In this document: piece by piece, positions 1 to 6,996 of the stretch
Layout: the number at the start of each line of letters is the position of its first letter
Position numbering within the stretch: the stretch's first letter is position 1
The notes under the pieces: model-generated
The model's database searches: none
Told to the model about the DNA's origin: nothing
What the model saw: the letters and a program-made list of their open reading frames with translations, nothing else
Made by a program: the position numbers and the translations under genes
Assembly: GCA_001791795.1 (NCBI GenBank)
Contig: MGFH01000138.1
Location: forward strand, 1 to 42,057
Direction of reading: 5' to 3'
From: Candidatus Wallbacteria bacterium GWC2_49_35
GTDB taxonomy: Bacteria; Muiribacteriota; UBA9980
Length of the DNA stretch: 42,057 nt

Positions 1-950
1 AGCCTTTTGAGCATTATGTAAATGATGGTCGCCGCCACTATCAAAAATACCGACGGGAACATTATTGCCGTGTTCTGAAGGTTTTTGATCTCTTCGCTTA
101 TCACTTTGTAACTGAACTGTTTGTCGCGGTCGAAGCCGTTAGAAAATCCGTAGGGTTTAAGCATTTTTTCTATTTTATCGATCGCGGCCGGGGCGTCTGC
201 GCCTTTTTTAAACCGCACGTGGAACTGATTGTAAGAGTTTTCATAGCCGAGTATCTGCTGCGCGGCGCTTTCCTTTACATATATTATTCCGAAATCGTCG
301 GACATCGGCGCGGTTATTGATTTAAGCGCCAGTATATATTCAGGGCCGCTTACGATGCCTGAAAGTTTAAAATCGCACTGCTTGAGGTTTATTATCGTTT
401 TGATCGTGTCGCCTTTTTCCAGATTATAATAGCCGGCGAATTTATTGTTGACCAGGCATAAGAATTTGTTGTCCGAGTCGAAGTACGAGCCTTTCTGAAT
501 TAGCAAAGAGTTTATCGAGGGCGGGTTGCGGTCGGGAACCGATATCAGCCGCAGCGTTATCTTTCTGACCGAGTTTTTCCCCGTGCTGCCGATGTCGGAG
601 CTGATGAATATGCTTCCGGCGGGCGCGTTATCGCCGGTCTTTTTCGGCGGCGCGAAGGCGTTTATCTCGGCGCTTATCCGGCCTATGGCCTCGGCCACGC
701 CGTCGACCGCTTTTATTTTTTTCACCATTTCGGGTGTGATATTGCGCGCCTCGGCGTAATAGTCCAGAAAGTTGTAGCGTTCATAATAGGCTGCCACGGA
801 TTCTTTCAGGCTGAAATAAGCCATGTAGGAAGAATAAAATAGCATGATGCCGAAAAACATGACCGCGGCCACCGCGAAGAACTGGCTCTTTGAGCCCATG
901 ATCTCGCGCAGCAGCATTTTATTGAATGTAGATAAAACTTTATAATTCAC
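1..950 (-). CDS. ABC transporter permease, MacB/FtsX type (partial)
   Basis: This is the membrane subunit of an ABC exporter of the MacB/LolC type and is cut by the left window edge, so its C-terminal part is missing. The reverse-strand frame is open from a GTG at 950 to position 1. An in-frame ATG at 917 is an alternative start; neither has a clear ribosome site. The protein has a short cytoplasmic N-terminus, a hydrophobic segment at about residues 23-45 (FFAVAAVMFFGIMLFYSSYM), then a long soluble extracytoplasmic domain with alternating charged and beta-type stretches. A second membrane segment begins near position 60 of the window (MFPSVFLIVAATIIYIML). That order matches the periplasmic core domain followed by the FtsX bundle. 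It starts 6 bases after the stop of the ATPase gene, so the two form one operon. The substrate (lipoprotein, peptide or drug) cannot be told. Confidence 0.85.
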   Translation of the reverse strand, partial: MNYKVLSTFNKMLLREIMGSKSQFFAVAAVMFFGIMLFYSSYMAYFSLKESVAAYYERYNFLDYYAEARNITPEMVKKIKAVDGVAEAIGRISAEINAFAPPKKTGDNAPAGSIFISSDIGSTGKNSVRKITLRLISVPDRNPPSINSLLIQKGSYFDSDNKFLCLVNNKFAGYYNLEKGDTIKTIINLKQCDFKLSGIVSGPEYILALKSITAPMSDDFGIIYVKESAAQQILGYENSYNQFHVRFKKGADAPAAIDKIEKMLKPYGFSNGFDRDKQFSYKVISEEIKNLQNTAIMFPSVFLIVAATIIYIMLKR

Positions 951-956
951 AAGGCT

Positions 957-1676
957 TTACCATACGACTTCTTCGGGCGTGACCGGATTATCGTTTTTGA
1001 CGATCTCGCTGATCTCGCCGCTGTGTATTTTAATTACCTTATTCGCCATTTTCGCTATGGGCTGGTTGTGCGTTATTATAATGACCGTTTTTCCCGTTTC
1101 CCGGTTTATCTCATGCAATAATTTTAATATCAGAACGCCCGTCGCGTAATCGAGCGCGCCGGTCGGCTCGTCGCACAGAAGCACTTCCGGATTCTTCGAT
1201 ACCGCGCGCGCTATGGCCACGCGCTGCTGCTCGCCGCCGCTCATCTGCGCCGGGAAACTCCCCGCGCGCTCCTTCAGGCCTACCTTGCCGATTACATAAT
1301 CGATATCGAGCGGCGACGGCGATATCTCCGCCGCGAGCTCCACATTCTCGCGCGCCGTTAAATTAGGCATCAGATTATAGAACTGAAAGACGAAACCAAT
1401 TTTATGACGCCGGAACATCGTCAGCTGACTCTCATTGTAACCCGTAATATCGGCCCCGTCGAAAAATACCTTCCCGCCGCTCGGCGTGTCCATGCCGCCC
1501 ATAATATTGAGCAGCGTACTCTTGCCGGAACCGCTGGGACCGAGCACTACCACGAAATCGCCGTGGTCGATCTGAAAAGTCGCCGTTTTGATGGCGTCGA
1601 CGAAAACCTCGCCCATCTGATAACGCTTCGATACTTCGCGCACGTCGAAAAGCATTTGTTTTGAATCCGCTGCCAC
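957..1676 (-). CDS. ABC transporter ATP-binding protein, LolD/MacB family
   Basis: This is the cytoplasmic ATPase that drives the adjacent permease. At 239 residues it has the usual length for the LolD/MacB group. Visible motifs in order are Walker A GPSGSGKS (about residues 47-54), the Q-loop in GFVFQFYNL, the signature MSGGEQQR, Walker B with D-loop [11 protein letters not shown] and the H-loop ITHN. The start is a GTG at 1676, preceded by GGAG at the usual distance; this fits better than the internal ATG seven codons later. A sigma70-like promoter lies at 1738-1766, and the predicted leader begins with a GC-rich hairpin (1702-1725). The permease gene follows after 6 bases. The family is clear; the transported substrate is not. 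Confidence 0.93.
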   Translation of the reverse strand: MAADSKQMLFDVREVSKRYQMGEVFVDAIKTATFQIDHGDFVVVLGPSGSGKSTLLNIMGGMDTPSGGKVFFDGADITGYNESQLTMFRRHKIGFVFQFYNLMPNLTARENVELAAEISPSPLDIDYVIGKVGLKERAGSFPAQMSGGEQQRVAIARAVSKNPEVLLCDEPTGALDYATGVLILKLLHEINRETGKTVIIITHNQPIAKMANKVIKIHSGEISEIVKNDNPVTPEEVVW

Positions 1677-1701
1677 ACCGGCTCCTTAAAATTTATTTAC
1701 G

Positions 1702-1725
1702 GCCGGGCATTTTCTTGAGCCCGGC
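1702..1725 (-). other. GC-rich hairpin in the ABC operon leader
   Basis: GCCGGGC (1702-1708) and GCCCGGC (1719-1725) form a 7-bp perfect stem with a 10-base loop. Four T follow on the plus strand, which resembles a terminator, but no plus-strand gene ends here. On the minus strand it sits between the predicted start site and the GGAG of the ATPase gene, so a leader hairpin is the better reading. Confidence 0.45.
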
Positions 1726-1737
1726 TTTTGATGCATT

Positions 1738-1766
1738 AGTTTAGCATATAACACGCGGCCGGTCAA
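1738..1766 (-). promoter_or_regulatory. Sigma70-like promoter of the ABC operon
   Basis: Read on the minus strand, TTGACC (1766-1761) and TAAACT (1743-1738) are separated by 17 bases. The start of transcription would be near 1731, giving a leader of about 55 bases in front of the GTG at 1676. Confidence 0.5.
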
Positions 1767-1777
1767 GTTTTTTTGAT

Positions 1778-1815
1778 AAGGGGAGGCAAGGGAATTGCAT
1801 TCCCTTCCTCCCCTT
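1778..1815. repeat. Long purine/pyrimidine stem-loop, copy 1
   Basis: A 16-bp stem with one bulged C (1787) is formed by 1778-1794 and 1800-1815, with a loop of 5 bases. One arm is nearly all purine and begins AAGGGGAGG. It resembles the stem-loop at 2315-2357 in composition and arrangement, suggesting a dispersed intergenic family. Confidence 0.6.
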
Positions 1816-1999
1816 AAAATCCCCTCCAACCCGCATTTTGCCTGACGCTTTATTTTTATTGTGTGCCTGTTTTCAGGTCTCGTCTTTAATATGATATGTC
1901 TGTTTGCTGTCTTTTATTGTATTCTATCCTGAATTCTATTTTTTCTTGTCTTTCCTTGTTTTGCCTTTTACTTTTGCAATACCGGCTTTCCTTTGCGTG

Positions 2000-2020
2000 C
2001 GTAGGCGCGAAGCGCCTACG
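2000..2020. repeat. Stem-loop with GAA triloop
   Basis: CGTAGGCGC (2000-2008) and GCGCCTACG (2012-2020) pair perfectly around the loop GAA. The centre reads GCGAAGC, a sequence known as an exceptionally stable DNA mini-hairpin. The 8-base direct repeats TTGCAATA at 1974-1981 and 2026-2033 flank it. Confidence 0.6.
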
Positions 2021-2220
2021 ACGCGTTGCAATATCGCACCCGGGTTTGTCAGCACTTCAGCTCACGGTCGGGTAGTTCAAATTAAAAGATTTCTTTTACC
2101 AATCTAAATTAATAGATGCTAAATATAATGTAAATTTTTCTTATAGTTACTGAAAGTTGGCAAGACAGAATTAAAGGCAAATAATTCCGACCGCCAAGAC
2201 AGCGGCAGCAGCCTTCGTCT

Positions 2221-2253
2221 GCCTTAAAAGTCCGTGAAACGGACTTTTAAGGC
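2221..2253. repeat. Perfect 15-bp stem-loop with GAA triloop
   Basis: Arms 2221-2235 and 2239-2253 are exactly complementary (outer GCCTTAAAAG, inner TCCGT), with loop GAA at 2236-2238. No T-run follows and no gene ends nearby, so it is not an ordinary terminator. Confidence 0.65.
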
Positions 2254-2261
2254 AATGCAAC

Positions 2262-2290
2262 AAATCGTCGCAGCGCAGCTGCGACGATTT
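2262..2290. repeat. Perfect 13-bp stem-loop with GCA triloop
   Basis: Arms AAATCGTCGCAGC (2262-2274) and its complement (2278-2290) enclose the loop GCA. It lies 8 bases after the previous hairpin. The three hairpins at 2000, 2221 and 2262 all have a loop of the form GNA. Confidence 0.65.
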
Positions 2291-2314
2291 AACATCAGGG
2301 ATAGATGGGGGTTT

Positions 2315-2357
2315 ATAAGGGGGAAGAAAGGGCTATCAGTCCTTTCTTCCCCCTTAT
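2315..2357. repeat. Long purine/pyrimidine stem-loop, copy 2
   Basis: A perfect 17-bp stem (2315-2331 with 2341-2357) encloses a 9-base loop. The left arm starts ATAAGGGGGAAG. It is similar in composition to the stem at 1778-1815 but not identical. Confidence 0.6.
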
Positions 2358-2450
2358 CCATTACATTGAAAAAATGAATAAAGGTATAAAATAAAAGATA
2401 AAAAATACGTTGTAACAAAAAACATGCAAAAATAATCCCGAAAAAAATAA

Positions 2451-2479
2451 TTGATTTTTAATTTAAAATATGATAGTAT
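2451..2479 (+). promoter_or_regulatory. Promoter of pyk
   Basis: TTGATT (2451-2456) and TAGTAT (2474-2479) are 17 bases apart in an AT-rich context. The transcript would start near 2486, leaving a leader of about 165 bases before pyk. Confidence 0.5.
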
Positions 2480-2584
2480 AAGCTCGCGATTTTTTGTTTT
2501 ATCGTGCGGCTGTAGAGAAGGGCTGCATTCTTATAGAATTCATATTCACTTATCAAAAAATATATATGTAAGTGGCGGGTAGGT

Positions 2585-2626
2585 AATTTTCGTCCGTATA
2601 CGGAGCGGATGGAAATTATTTTTTTT
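2585..2626 (+). promoter_or_regulatory. Terminator-like stem-loop in the pyk leader (possible attenuator)
   Basis: 2585-2596 pairs with 2606-2617 over 12 positions (two of them G-U in RNA) around a 9-base loop, and eight T follow after one A (2619-2626). This is the form of an intrinsic terminator, yet it sits between the predicted promoter and the AAGGAG (2642-2647) of pyk. It could be a conditional terminator. Confidence 0.5.
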
Positions 2627-2649
2627 ATTTAATAAAATTTTAAGGAGCC

Positions 2650-4335
2650 ATGATGAACAATCTCACCAAGATAATATGCACGATAGGGCCTTCGTGTCAT
2701 TCGGTCGAAATGATCAAGAAACTTATCCAGCGCGGCATGGACGTAGCGCGGCTTAATTTTTCGCACGACCCGCACAACCTTCAGCTGGAAAAGATAAACA
2801 TGGTAAGGCAGGCTTCGGCGGAGTTGAAAGCTCCGGTCGCGATACTCGCCGACATTCAGGGCCCGAAGATAAGGGTGGCGGCGCTTGAAAATCCGATCGA
2901 GCTGGTCAGGGACTCCGATGTGACGGTGACAACTCGTGAAGGCGCATCAGGTGCAAATATAGTTCCCACCATTTATAAAAATCTTCCGCACGATGTAATA
3001 GCGGGTTCGCGCATAATGATCGACGACGGCCGTCTGGAGCTTCGAGTGACCGAGGTCGTTTCCGACACCGACGTGTTATGTACGGTAGTCAAGGGCGGCC
3101 TTCTTAAATCGAAAAAAGGAATTAACCTTCCGGGCGTGAACGTATCGGCGCCCTCGGTCACCGAAAAAGATCTCAACGACATAGAGTTTGCTCTCGACCA
3201 GGACGTCGATTATATAGCGCTGTCGTTCGTACGCCGCGCGAGCGATATCGAGCGCGTGAAGCAGATAATCCACAAACGCGGAAAGGACACGCCGGTAGTG
3301 GCCAAGATAGAGCGTCACGAAGCGATCGAAAATTTCGACGCGATACTCAAAGCAACCGACGCCGTAATGGTCGCCCGCGGCGATCTGGGCGTGGAATTAT
3401 CGCCGGAGCGCGTTCCGACGATACAGAAGACGATAATTCAAAAGTGCAATCAGGCGGGAAAGCCGGTAATAGTGGCGACGCAGATGCTCGAGAGCATGAT
3501 CGATAACCCGATGCCGACGCGCGCGGAGGCGTCTGACGTAGCCAACGCAGTCATCGATGGTGCGGACGCCATAATGCTTTCGGGCGAAACGGCCACCGGA
3601 AATTATCCGGAGGAGGCGGTTGCGGCGATGTCGAAGATATCGGAGGACGTGGAGCGTTTCGTACTAAGGAACCGGCAGAACCTGACCAAATCGTTCAATC
3701 CGATACACATGGTAGCGGACGGCTTGTGTTACGCAACGACTCACACCGCGATAGATATAGGCGCGAAGCTGGTAGTCACCTATACTGAAAGCGGGCGCAC
3801 GGCGCTGCTGATATCGAAATACCGTCCGAGCCTTCCGATTCTGGCGATAACGGTCTCCGACAAGATAAGCCGCCGCATCAATTTATACTGGGGCGTGCTG
3901 CCGGCCACGATAAGCCGCGTAACGAGCCTGGAAGAAGTTATGACGCGCTCGGAGGAAGCTGCGATCGCGAGCGGCAAGGTCAAAAACGGCGACCACATAC
4001 TGATAACGTCGGGCATCCCGTTCGGAAAAGCGGGCTCGACCAACATTATGAAGATCCAGAAAATAACGATGGCTCCGGAAGAAGCTCAGGCCGACGCGGC
4101 GAAGAGCGTAAAAACCAGGCGGCTCGCGCAGTTCGAATGCGCCGAGAGCAGGCTGAAGTTATCGTTCGACCGTTCGCTGTGCACCTCGTGCGGCGACTGC
4201 GTGGCGGTATGTCCGTTCAAGATATTCGAGATGAAAAACGGCGAGATAAATGTGATCGAGGAGAACCTCCGCGACTGCGGAAAAGACTGCCTTTGTGTCC
4301 AGTACTGTCCGTACAAGGCGATAAGCATAAGCTGA
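2650..4335 (+). CDS. pyk: Pyruvate kinase with C-terminal ferredoxin-like [4Fe-4S] domain
   Basis: Pyruvate kinase transfers phosphate from phosphoenolpyruvate to ADP, giving ATP and pyruvate in the cytoplasm. The N-terminal 470-480 residues are a complete enzyme: start KIICTIGPS, ARLNFSH (33-39), GPKIR (71-75), the B domain (about 80-170), catalytic Lys219 in VVAKIER, Arg243-Asp245 in VARGDLGVE, the TQMLESM and ADAIMLSGETA stretches, and the C domain. The protein is 561 residues, about 85 more than usual. From residue 504 it continues into a ferredoxin-like module with Cys at 511, 514, 517, 521 (CxxCxxCxxxCP) and 543, 547, 549, 553 (Cx3CxCx3CP). There is no stop or frameshift between the two parts. 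The first ATG is only 2 bases from AAGGAG; the second (2653) is better spaced and may be the true start. A strong terminator follows at 4404-4450. The first half is certain; the role of the second is unknown. Confidence 0.95.
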   Translation: MMNNLTKIICTIGPSCHSVEMIKKLIQRGMDVARLNFSHDPHNLQLEKINMVRQASAELKAPVAILADIQGPKIRVAALENPIELVRDSDVTVTTREGASGANIVPTIYKNLPHDVIAGSRIMIDDGRLELRVTEVVSDTDVLCTVVKGGLLKSKKGINLPGVNVSAPSVTEKDLNDIEFALDQDVDYIALSFVRRASDIERVKQIIHKRGKDTPVVAKIERHEAIENFDAILKATDAVMVARGDLGVELSPERVPTIQKTIIQKCNQAGKPVIVATQMLESMIDNPMPTRAEASDVANAVIDGADAIMLSGETATGNYPEEAVAAMSKISEDVERFVLRNRQNLTKSFNPIHMVADGLCYATTHTAIDIGAKLVVTYTESGRTALLISKYRPSLPILAITVSDKISRRINLYWGVLPATISRVTSLEEVMTRSEEAAIASGKVKNGDHILITSGIPFGKAGSTNIMKIQKITMAPEEAQADAAKSVKTRRLAQFECAESRLKLSFDRSLCTSCGDCVAVCPFKIFEMKNGEINVIEENLRDCGKDCLCVQYCPYKAISIS

Positions 4336-4403
4336 TATTTGAGCTGAAGAACGGCAAGATCGAGCAGAATAGAAAAAATAGATAACACGAACCAATTTTT
4401 AAG

Positions 4404-4450
4404 ATAAAACGACCGCCCGAATGATTGAAATTATCGGGCGGTCGTTTTAT
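4404..4450. terminator. Bidirectional terminator between pyk and gmhB
   Basis: A perfect 17-bp stem (4404-4420 with 4434-4450; core GACCGCCCGA) has A-rich and T-rich ends, so it can stop transcription from both sides. It lies between the convergent genes pyk and gmhB and touches the gmhB stop codon. Confidence 0.9.
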
Positions 4451-4451
4451 T

Positions 4452-5057
4452 TTATTTTTTATCAGTAAGGTTTCCCGAGGAACGACGGATATCTTCGATG
4501 ATCCATTTAACGGCGTCAAGGAGGTCGCCGGCCATGAAATCGGGCGTGACCTTCCAATCCTGCCGCTGGTGCTCGTATTCGCCGATGCCGTAGCCGGTCA
4601 TCACCATGACGCTTTTAAGACCGAGTTTCAGGCCGAATTCGACGTCGGATATCTTGTCGCCGACCATATAGGAGCGCGTGAGATCGATATTGAAATCATC
4701 TTTTGCCTTGAGTATCATGCCGGGTTTCGGTTTGCGGCAGTTACATTCGGTTCTGTAGGGGGGCTTTCCGGCTGACGGGTGGTGCGGGCAGTAATATATG
4801 GCGGCGACGCTCGCCCCCGATTTAGCCAGTTCGTTTTTTAGTTTTTCATGTACCTTGTTTATCATCGGCTCTTCGAAGTATCCGCGCGCGACTCCGGCCT
4901 GATTGGTGGCGACGATTGCGAGGATCCCGGCCTCGTTGAGCAGTTTGACGGCGGCCGCGGTGTTTTCGAGCAGTTTGAACCGCGAGAGGTGATTGACGTA
5001 TCCGACCTCTTCCGACATCGTTCCGTCCCGGTCAATGAAAACGGCTATTTTAGGCAT
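4452..5057 (-). CDS. gmhB: D-glycero-beta-D-manno-heptose-1,7-bisphosphate 7-phosphatase
   Basis: GmhB removes the 7-phosphate from heptose bisphosphate in the ADP-heptose pathway that feeds lipopolysaccharide core synthesis. The 201-residue protein is a HAD-family phosphatase: nucleophile Asp9 and Asp11 in FIDRDGTM, motif II TNQAGVARG (51-59), Lys in CRKPKPGM, and the acidic motif MVGDKISDVE (131-140). The Cys90, His92, Cys105, Cys107 zinc site is the hallmark that separates GmhB from histidinol phosphatases of the same fold. It lies 44 bases after the waaF stop, in the same direction, so both are probably transcribed together. The other heptose genes (gmhA, hldE) are not in the window. Confidence 0.93.
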   Translation of the reverse strand: MPKIAVFIDRDGTMSEEVGYVNHLSRFKLLENTAAAVKLLNEAGILAIVATNQAGVARGYFEEPMINKVHEKLKNELAKSGASVAAIYYCPHHPSAGKPPYRTECNCRKPKPGMILKAKDDFNIDLTRSYMVGDKISDVEFGLKLGLKSVMVMTGYGIGEYEHQRQDWKVTPDFMAGDLLDAVKWIIEDIRRSSGNLTDKK

Positions 5058-5101
5058 GACATTTCCTTTCCGTTAAATAAATTATATGTTTGAAATTGAA
5101 T

Positions 5102-6229
5102 TCAGTTATTATTAATTTCGAGTTTTTCGAGCTCTTCGGATAAACTGTCGACTACGGTTTTCACGTCGATATTTTTCATGCACAGATGGTGGCCTTTGGG
5201 GCATTCGCGCTTTTTACAGGGCGCGCAGGGGACCTCCCGCCTTATTATCTTGAAGCGGCGTGAAAGCGGATAGGTCGATTTATGGTCGGTCGGCCCGAAA
5301 ACGGCGGTGACCGGCACGTCGAAAGCGGCGGCTATATGCATGGCGCCTGAATCGTTGGTGAGGAAGTGTCCGCACATAGAGATTAGCGCCATGAGTTCCC
5401 TTATGGTGGTTTTGCCGCACATGTTGAACGCGCGTCCCGGAAGGTTGCGGCATATAAGGCTTCCGATGGATTCTTCTTTGCCGGAGCCGAAGACAAGGAT
5501 CTTAAGGCCGCCGAATCTTTCGCAGAGCGCGGCCGCGGTTTCGGCGTAACGGTCAGTGAACCAGCGTTTCGCCGGTCCGAAAAACGCTCCGGGATTAATT
5601 CCGAGAATTATGTCGCGCCCGCAGAGTATATCAATTTTCGCTAATGTACCTTTCGCGCGGGCGATCTCGTCAGGCGTGAGGTAGAGTTTATAAGAAACGT
5701 TGAGGCCGGATGCGATACCCGAAAAAACCTCCGTCACGGCCGGATGCGAATCGTCGTTCGCGAAGCGCCTGAGCAGGTTCATATAATAGTAAATTTCGTG
5801 GACGCACAGAATTTCTTTTGTAACGCCGACTGCGCCGGTGAGTATGAATCCGCGGCCGCCCCTGTTATATCCGATTATTTCGCGGCAGCCGGCCTTTTTC
5901 AGGTCGAGCGCGGCGCCTATGGAGTTTGGAAGCGATATCCCCAGGTCGTATTCGAACGATTGCCTGGGCAGAAAGGCCGAGATCGCGCCGGTCAGGGCGC
6001 CGACCCCCTTCGCGCGGCGGACAACGCTTATTTTGTTGATTGCGGGATTGTTTTCGAATACCGGTGCGATGTAATCGAGCGCGGCGGCCTCGATGAAAGC
6101 ATTAGGGAACATTTCGCGCAGCATGGCAAAAAACGGCGTGCTCATGACCGCGTCGCCGAGCCAGTTGGTAGAGCGTACCAGTATTTTTTTATATTTGCAA
6201 TATTCGTATTTTCTGATGTTTAAGTCCAT
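5102..6229 (-). CDS. waaF: ADP-heptose:LPS heptosyltransferase
   Basis: This glycosyltransferase family 9 enzyme adds heptose from ADP-heptose to the inner core of lipopolysaccharide at the inner face of the cytoplasmic membrane. Evidence in the 375-residue protein: the N-terminal ILVRSTNWLGDAVMSTPFF typical of WaaF (heptosyltransferase II), NPGAFFGPAKRW in the middle, and the donor-binding stretch TNDSGAMHIAAAFDVPVTA, followed by FGPTDH. A cysteine-rich piece near the C-terminus (CAPCKKRECPKGHHLC) is also common in WaaF. The start at 6229 adds about 14 residues before the conserved core; no strong ribosome site is visible, so a later start is possible. A promoter lies at 6336-6364. Whether it is heptosyltransferase I, II or III cannot be settled by eye, but II fits best. 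Confidence 0.9.
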   Translation of the reverse strand: MDLNIRKYEYCKYKKILVRSTNWLGDAVMSTPFFAMLREMFPNAFIEAAALDYIAPVFENNPAINKISVVRRAKGVGALTGAISAFLPRQSFEYDLGISLPNSIGAALDLKKAGCREIIGYNRGGRGFILTGAVGVTKEILCVHEIYYYMNLLRRFANDDSHPAVTEVFSGIASGLNVSYKLYLTPDEIARAKGTLAKIDILCGRDIILGINPGAFFGPAKRWFTDRYAETAAALCERFGGLKILVFGSGKEESIGSLICRNLPGRAFNMCGKTTIRELMALISMCGHFLTNDSGAMHIAAAFDVPVTAVFGPTDHKSTYPLSRRFKIIRREVPCAPCKKRECPKGHHLCMKNIDVKTVVDSLSEELEKLEINNN

Positions 6230-6335
6230 AATTTTCCGGCCGCGATTCTTTTAATTTATTAAATTTATTGTCATAGTAATCAGAGTGATTTAAGGTTCTA
6301 CGGGCCGAAAAACAAAGCGGCCGGTTTCGCAGGAA

Positions 6336-6364
6336 ATTATATCACAAAAATATCGTCTTGTAAA
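6336..6364 (-). promoter_or_regulatory. Promoter of the waaF-gmhB operon
   Basis: On the minus strand TTTACA (6364-6359) and TATAAT (6341-6336) are 17 bases apart. The leader is about 100 bases and contains a small hairpin (6303-6307 with 6318-6322). Confidence 0.6.
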
Positions 6365-6384
6365 TTTTCAGGCCTTCATTTTTA

Positions 6385-6891
6385 TTATTTTTTTTCACAT
6401 TCGAACACTATGAAGGATATCCCGTCTTTTTCGAACCGCTTTTTCTCGCTCATTCCGATCTTCAGGGAAACTCTCTGCGATGGAAGATTACCGGCTCGCG
6501 TATATGAATAGACTTTCAGGTATCCCAGTTTCTCTAAAGCGTAATTTCTACACGCCGTGGCAGCTTCTGAGGCATAGCCCATGCCGCGGTATTCGCCGAT
6601 GACGTGAAATCCTATCTCGGGCAGCGTTTCTCCGTCGATATTCTGCATGGTGATGCCGCAGTCGCCTATAAAGGCGTTATCCTCTTTTCTGACGACCGCC
6701 CATAAACCGAATCCGGGATCGCGATATCTTTTAATGTTCCTTTCGATCCAGTCCTTAACTTCTGCCATCGAGAACGGATGCGGGTAATGTATCATCGATT
6801 CCCCGTCTGAAAGAACTTTTGAAAGCTCGCCGGCGTCGGCGGGTTCAAATTCGCGAAGTATAAGTCTTTTAGTTTCGAAAATAATTTTCAT
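6385..6891 (-). CDS. GNAT-family N-acetyltransferase, RimJ/RimL type
   Basis: This 168-residue protein is a GNAT acetyltransferase of the RimJ/RimL-like group, which moves an acetyl group from acetyl-CoA to an amine. The N-terminal FETKRLILREFEPADAGEL and the acetyl-CoA loop GEYRGMGYASEAA are diagnostic, and the C-terminal NLPSQRVSLKIGM is the usual last helix. GGAG stands about 8 bases before the ATG at 6891. It lies 105 bases downstream of the histidine kinase gene in the same direction. The substrate cannot be predicted; enzymes of this group act on ribosomal proteins, amino acids or antibiotics. Confidence 0.85.
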   Translation of the reverse strand: MKIIFETKRLILREFEPADAGELSKVLSDGESMIHYPHPFSMAEVKDWIERNIKRYRDPGFGLWAVVRKEDNAFIGDCGITMQNIDGETLPEIGFHVIGEYRGMGYASEAATACRNYALEKLGYLKVYSYTRAGNLPSQRVSLKIGMSEKKRFEKDGISFIVFECEKK

Positions 6892-6996
6892 CGGTTAACT
6901 CCTTCGGAGAAAATTAGCGATATTGCGTGCCGCAGATGAAATACTTCACAGCACGGCGGTTGAAGAAGGAAAAGTTATTTAAAGTTCGAATAATTT

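Larger units (their letters stand above)
1677..2649. other. Gene-free stretch of 973 bases
   Basis: I see no convincing gene here: the open frames at 1904-2107 and 2224-2418 have no ribosome sites, run through hairpins and encode low-complexity or basic peptides. The stretch holds six perfect or near-perfect stem-loops (listed separately), a pyrimidine-rich tract at about 1850-1990, a pair of TTGCAATA direct repeats at 1974-1981 and 2026-2033, and then an AT-rich segment (2390-2640) with the promoter and leader of pyk. Confidence 0.75.

Noticed and set aside
1702-1729. GCCGGGC/GCCCGGC hairpin plus TTTT as a plus-strand terminator
   Set aside because: No plus-strand gene ends before it; it fits as a hairpin in the minus-strand leader of the ABC operon.
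1904-2107. 67-codon open frame in the long gene-free stretch
   Set aside because: It has no ribosome site, starts in a pyrimidine-rich tract that gives a Phe/Leu/Tyr run, and crosses a hairpin; it looks like chance.
2224-2418. 64-codon reverse frame in the gene-free stretch
   Set aside because: It runs through three hairpins and its predicted protein follows their repeats; no start signal is present.
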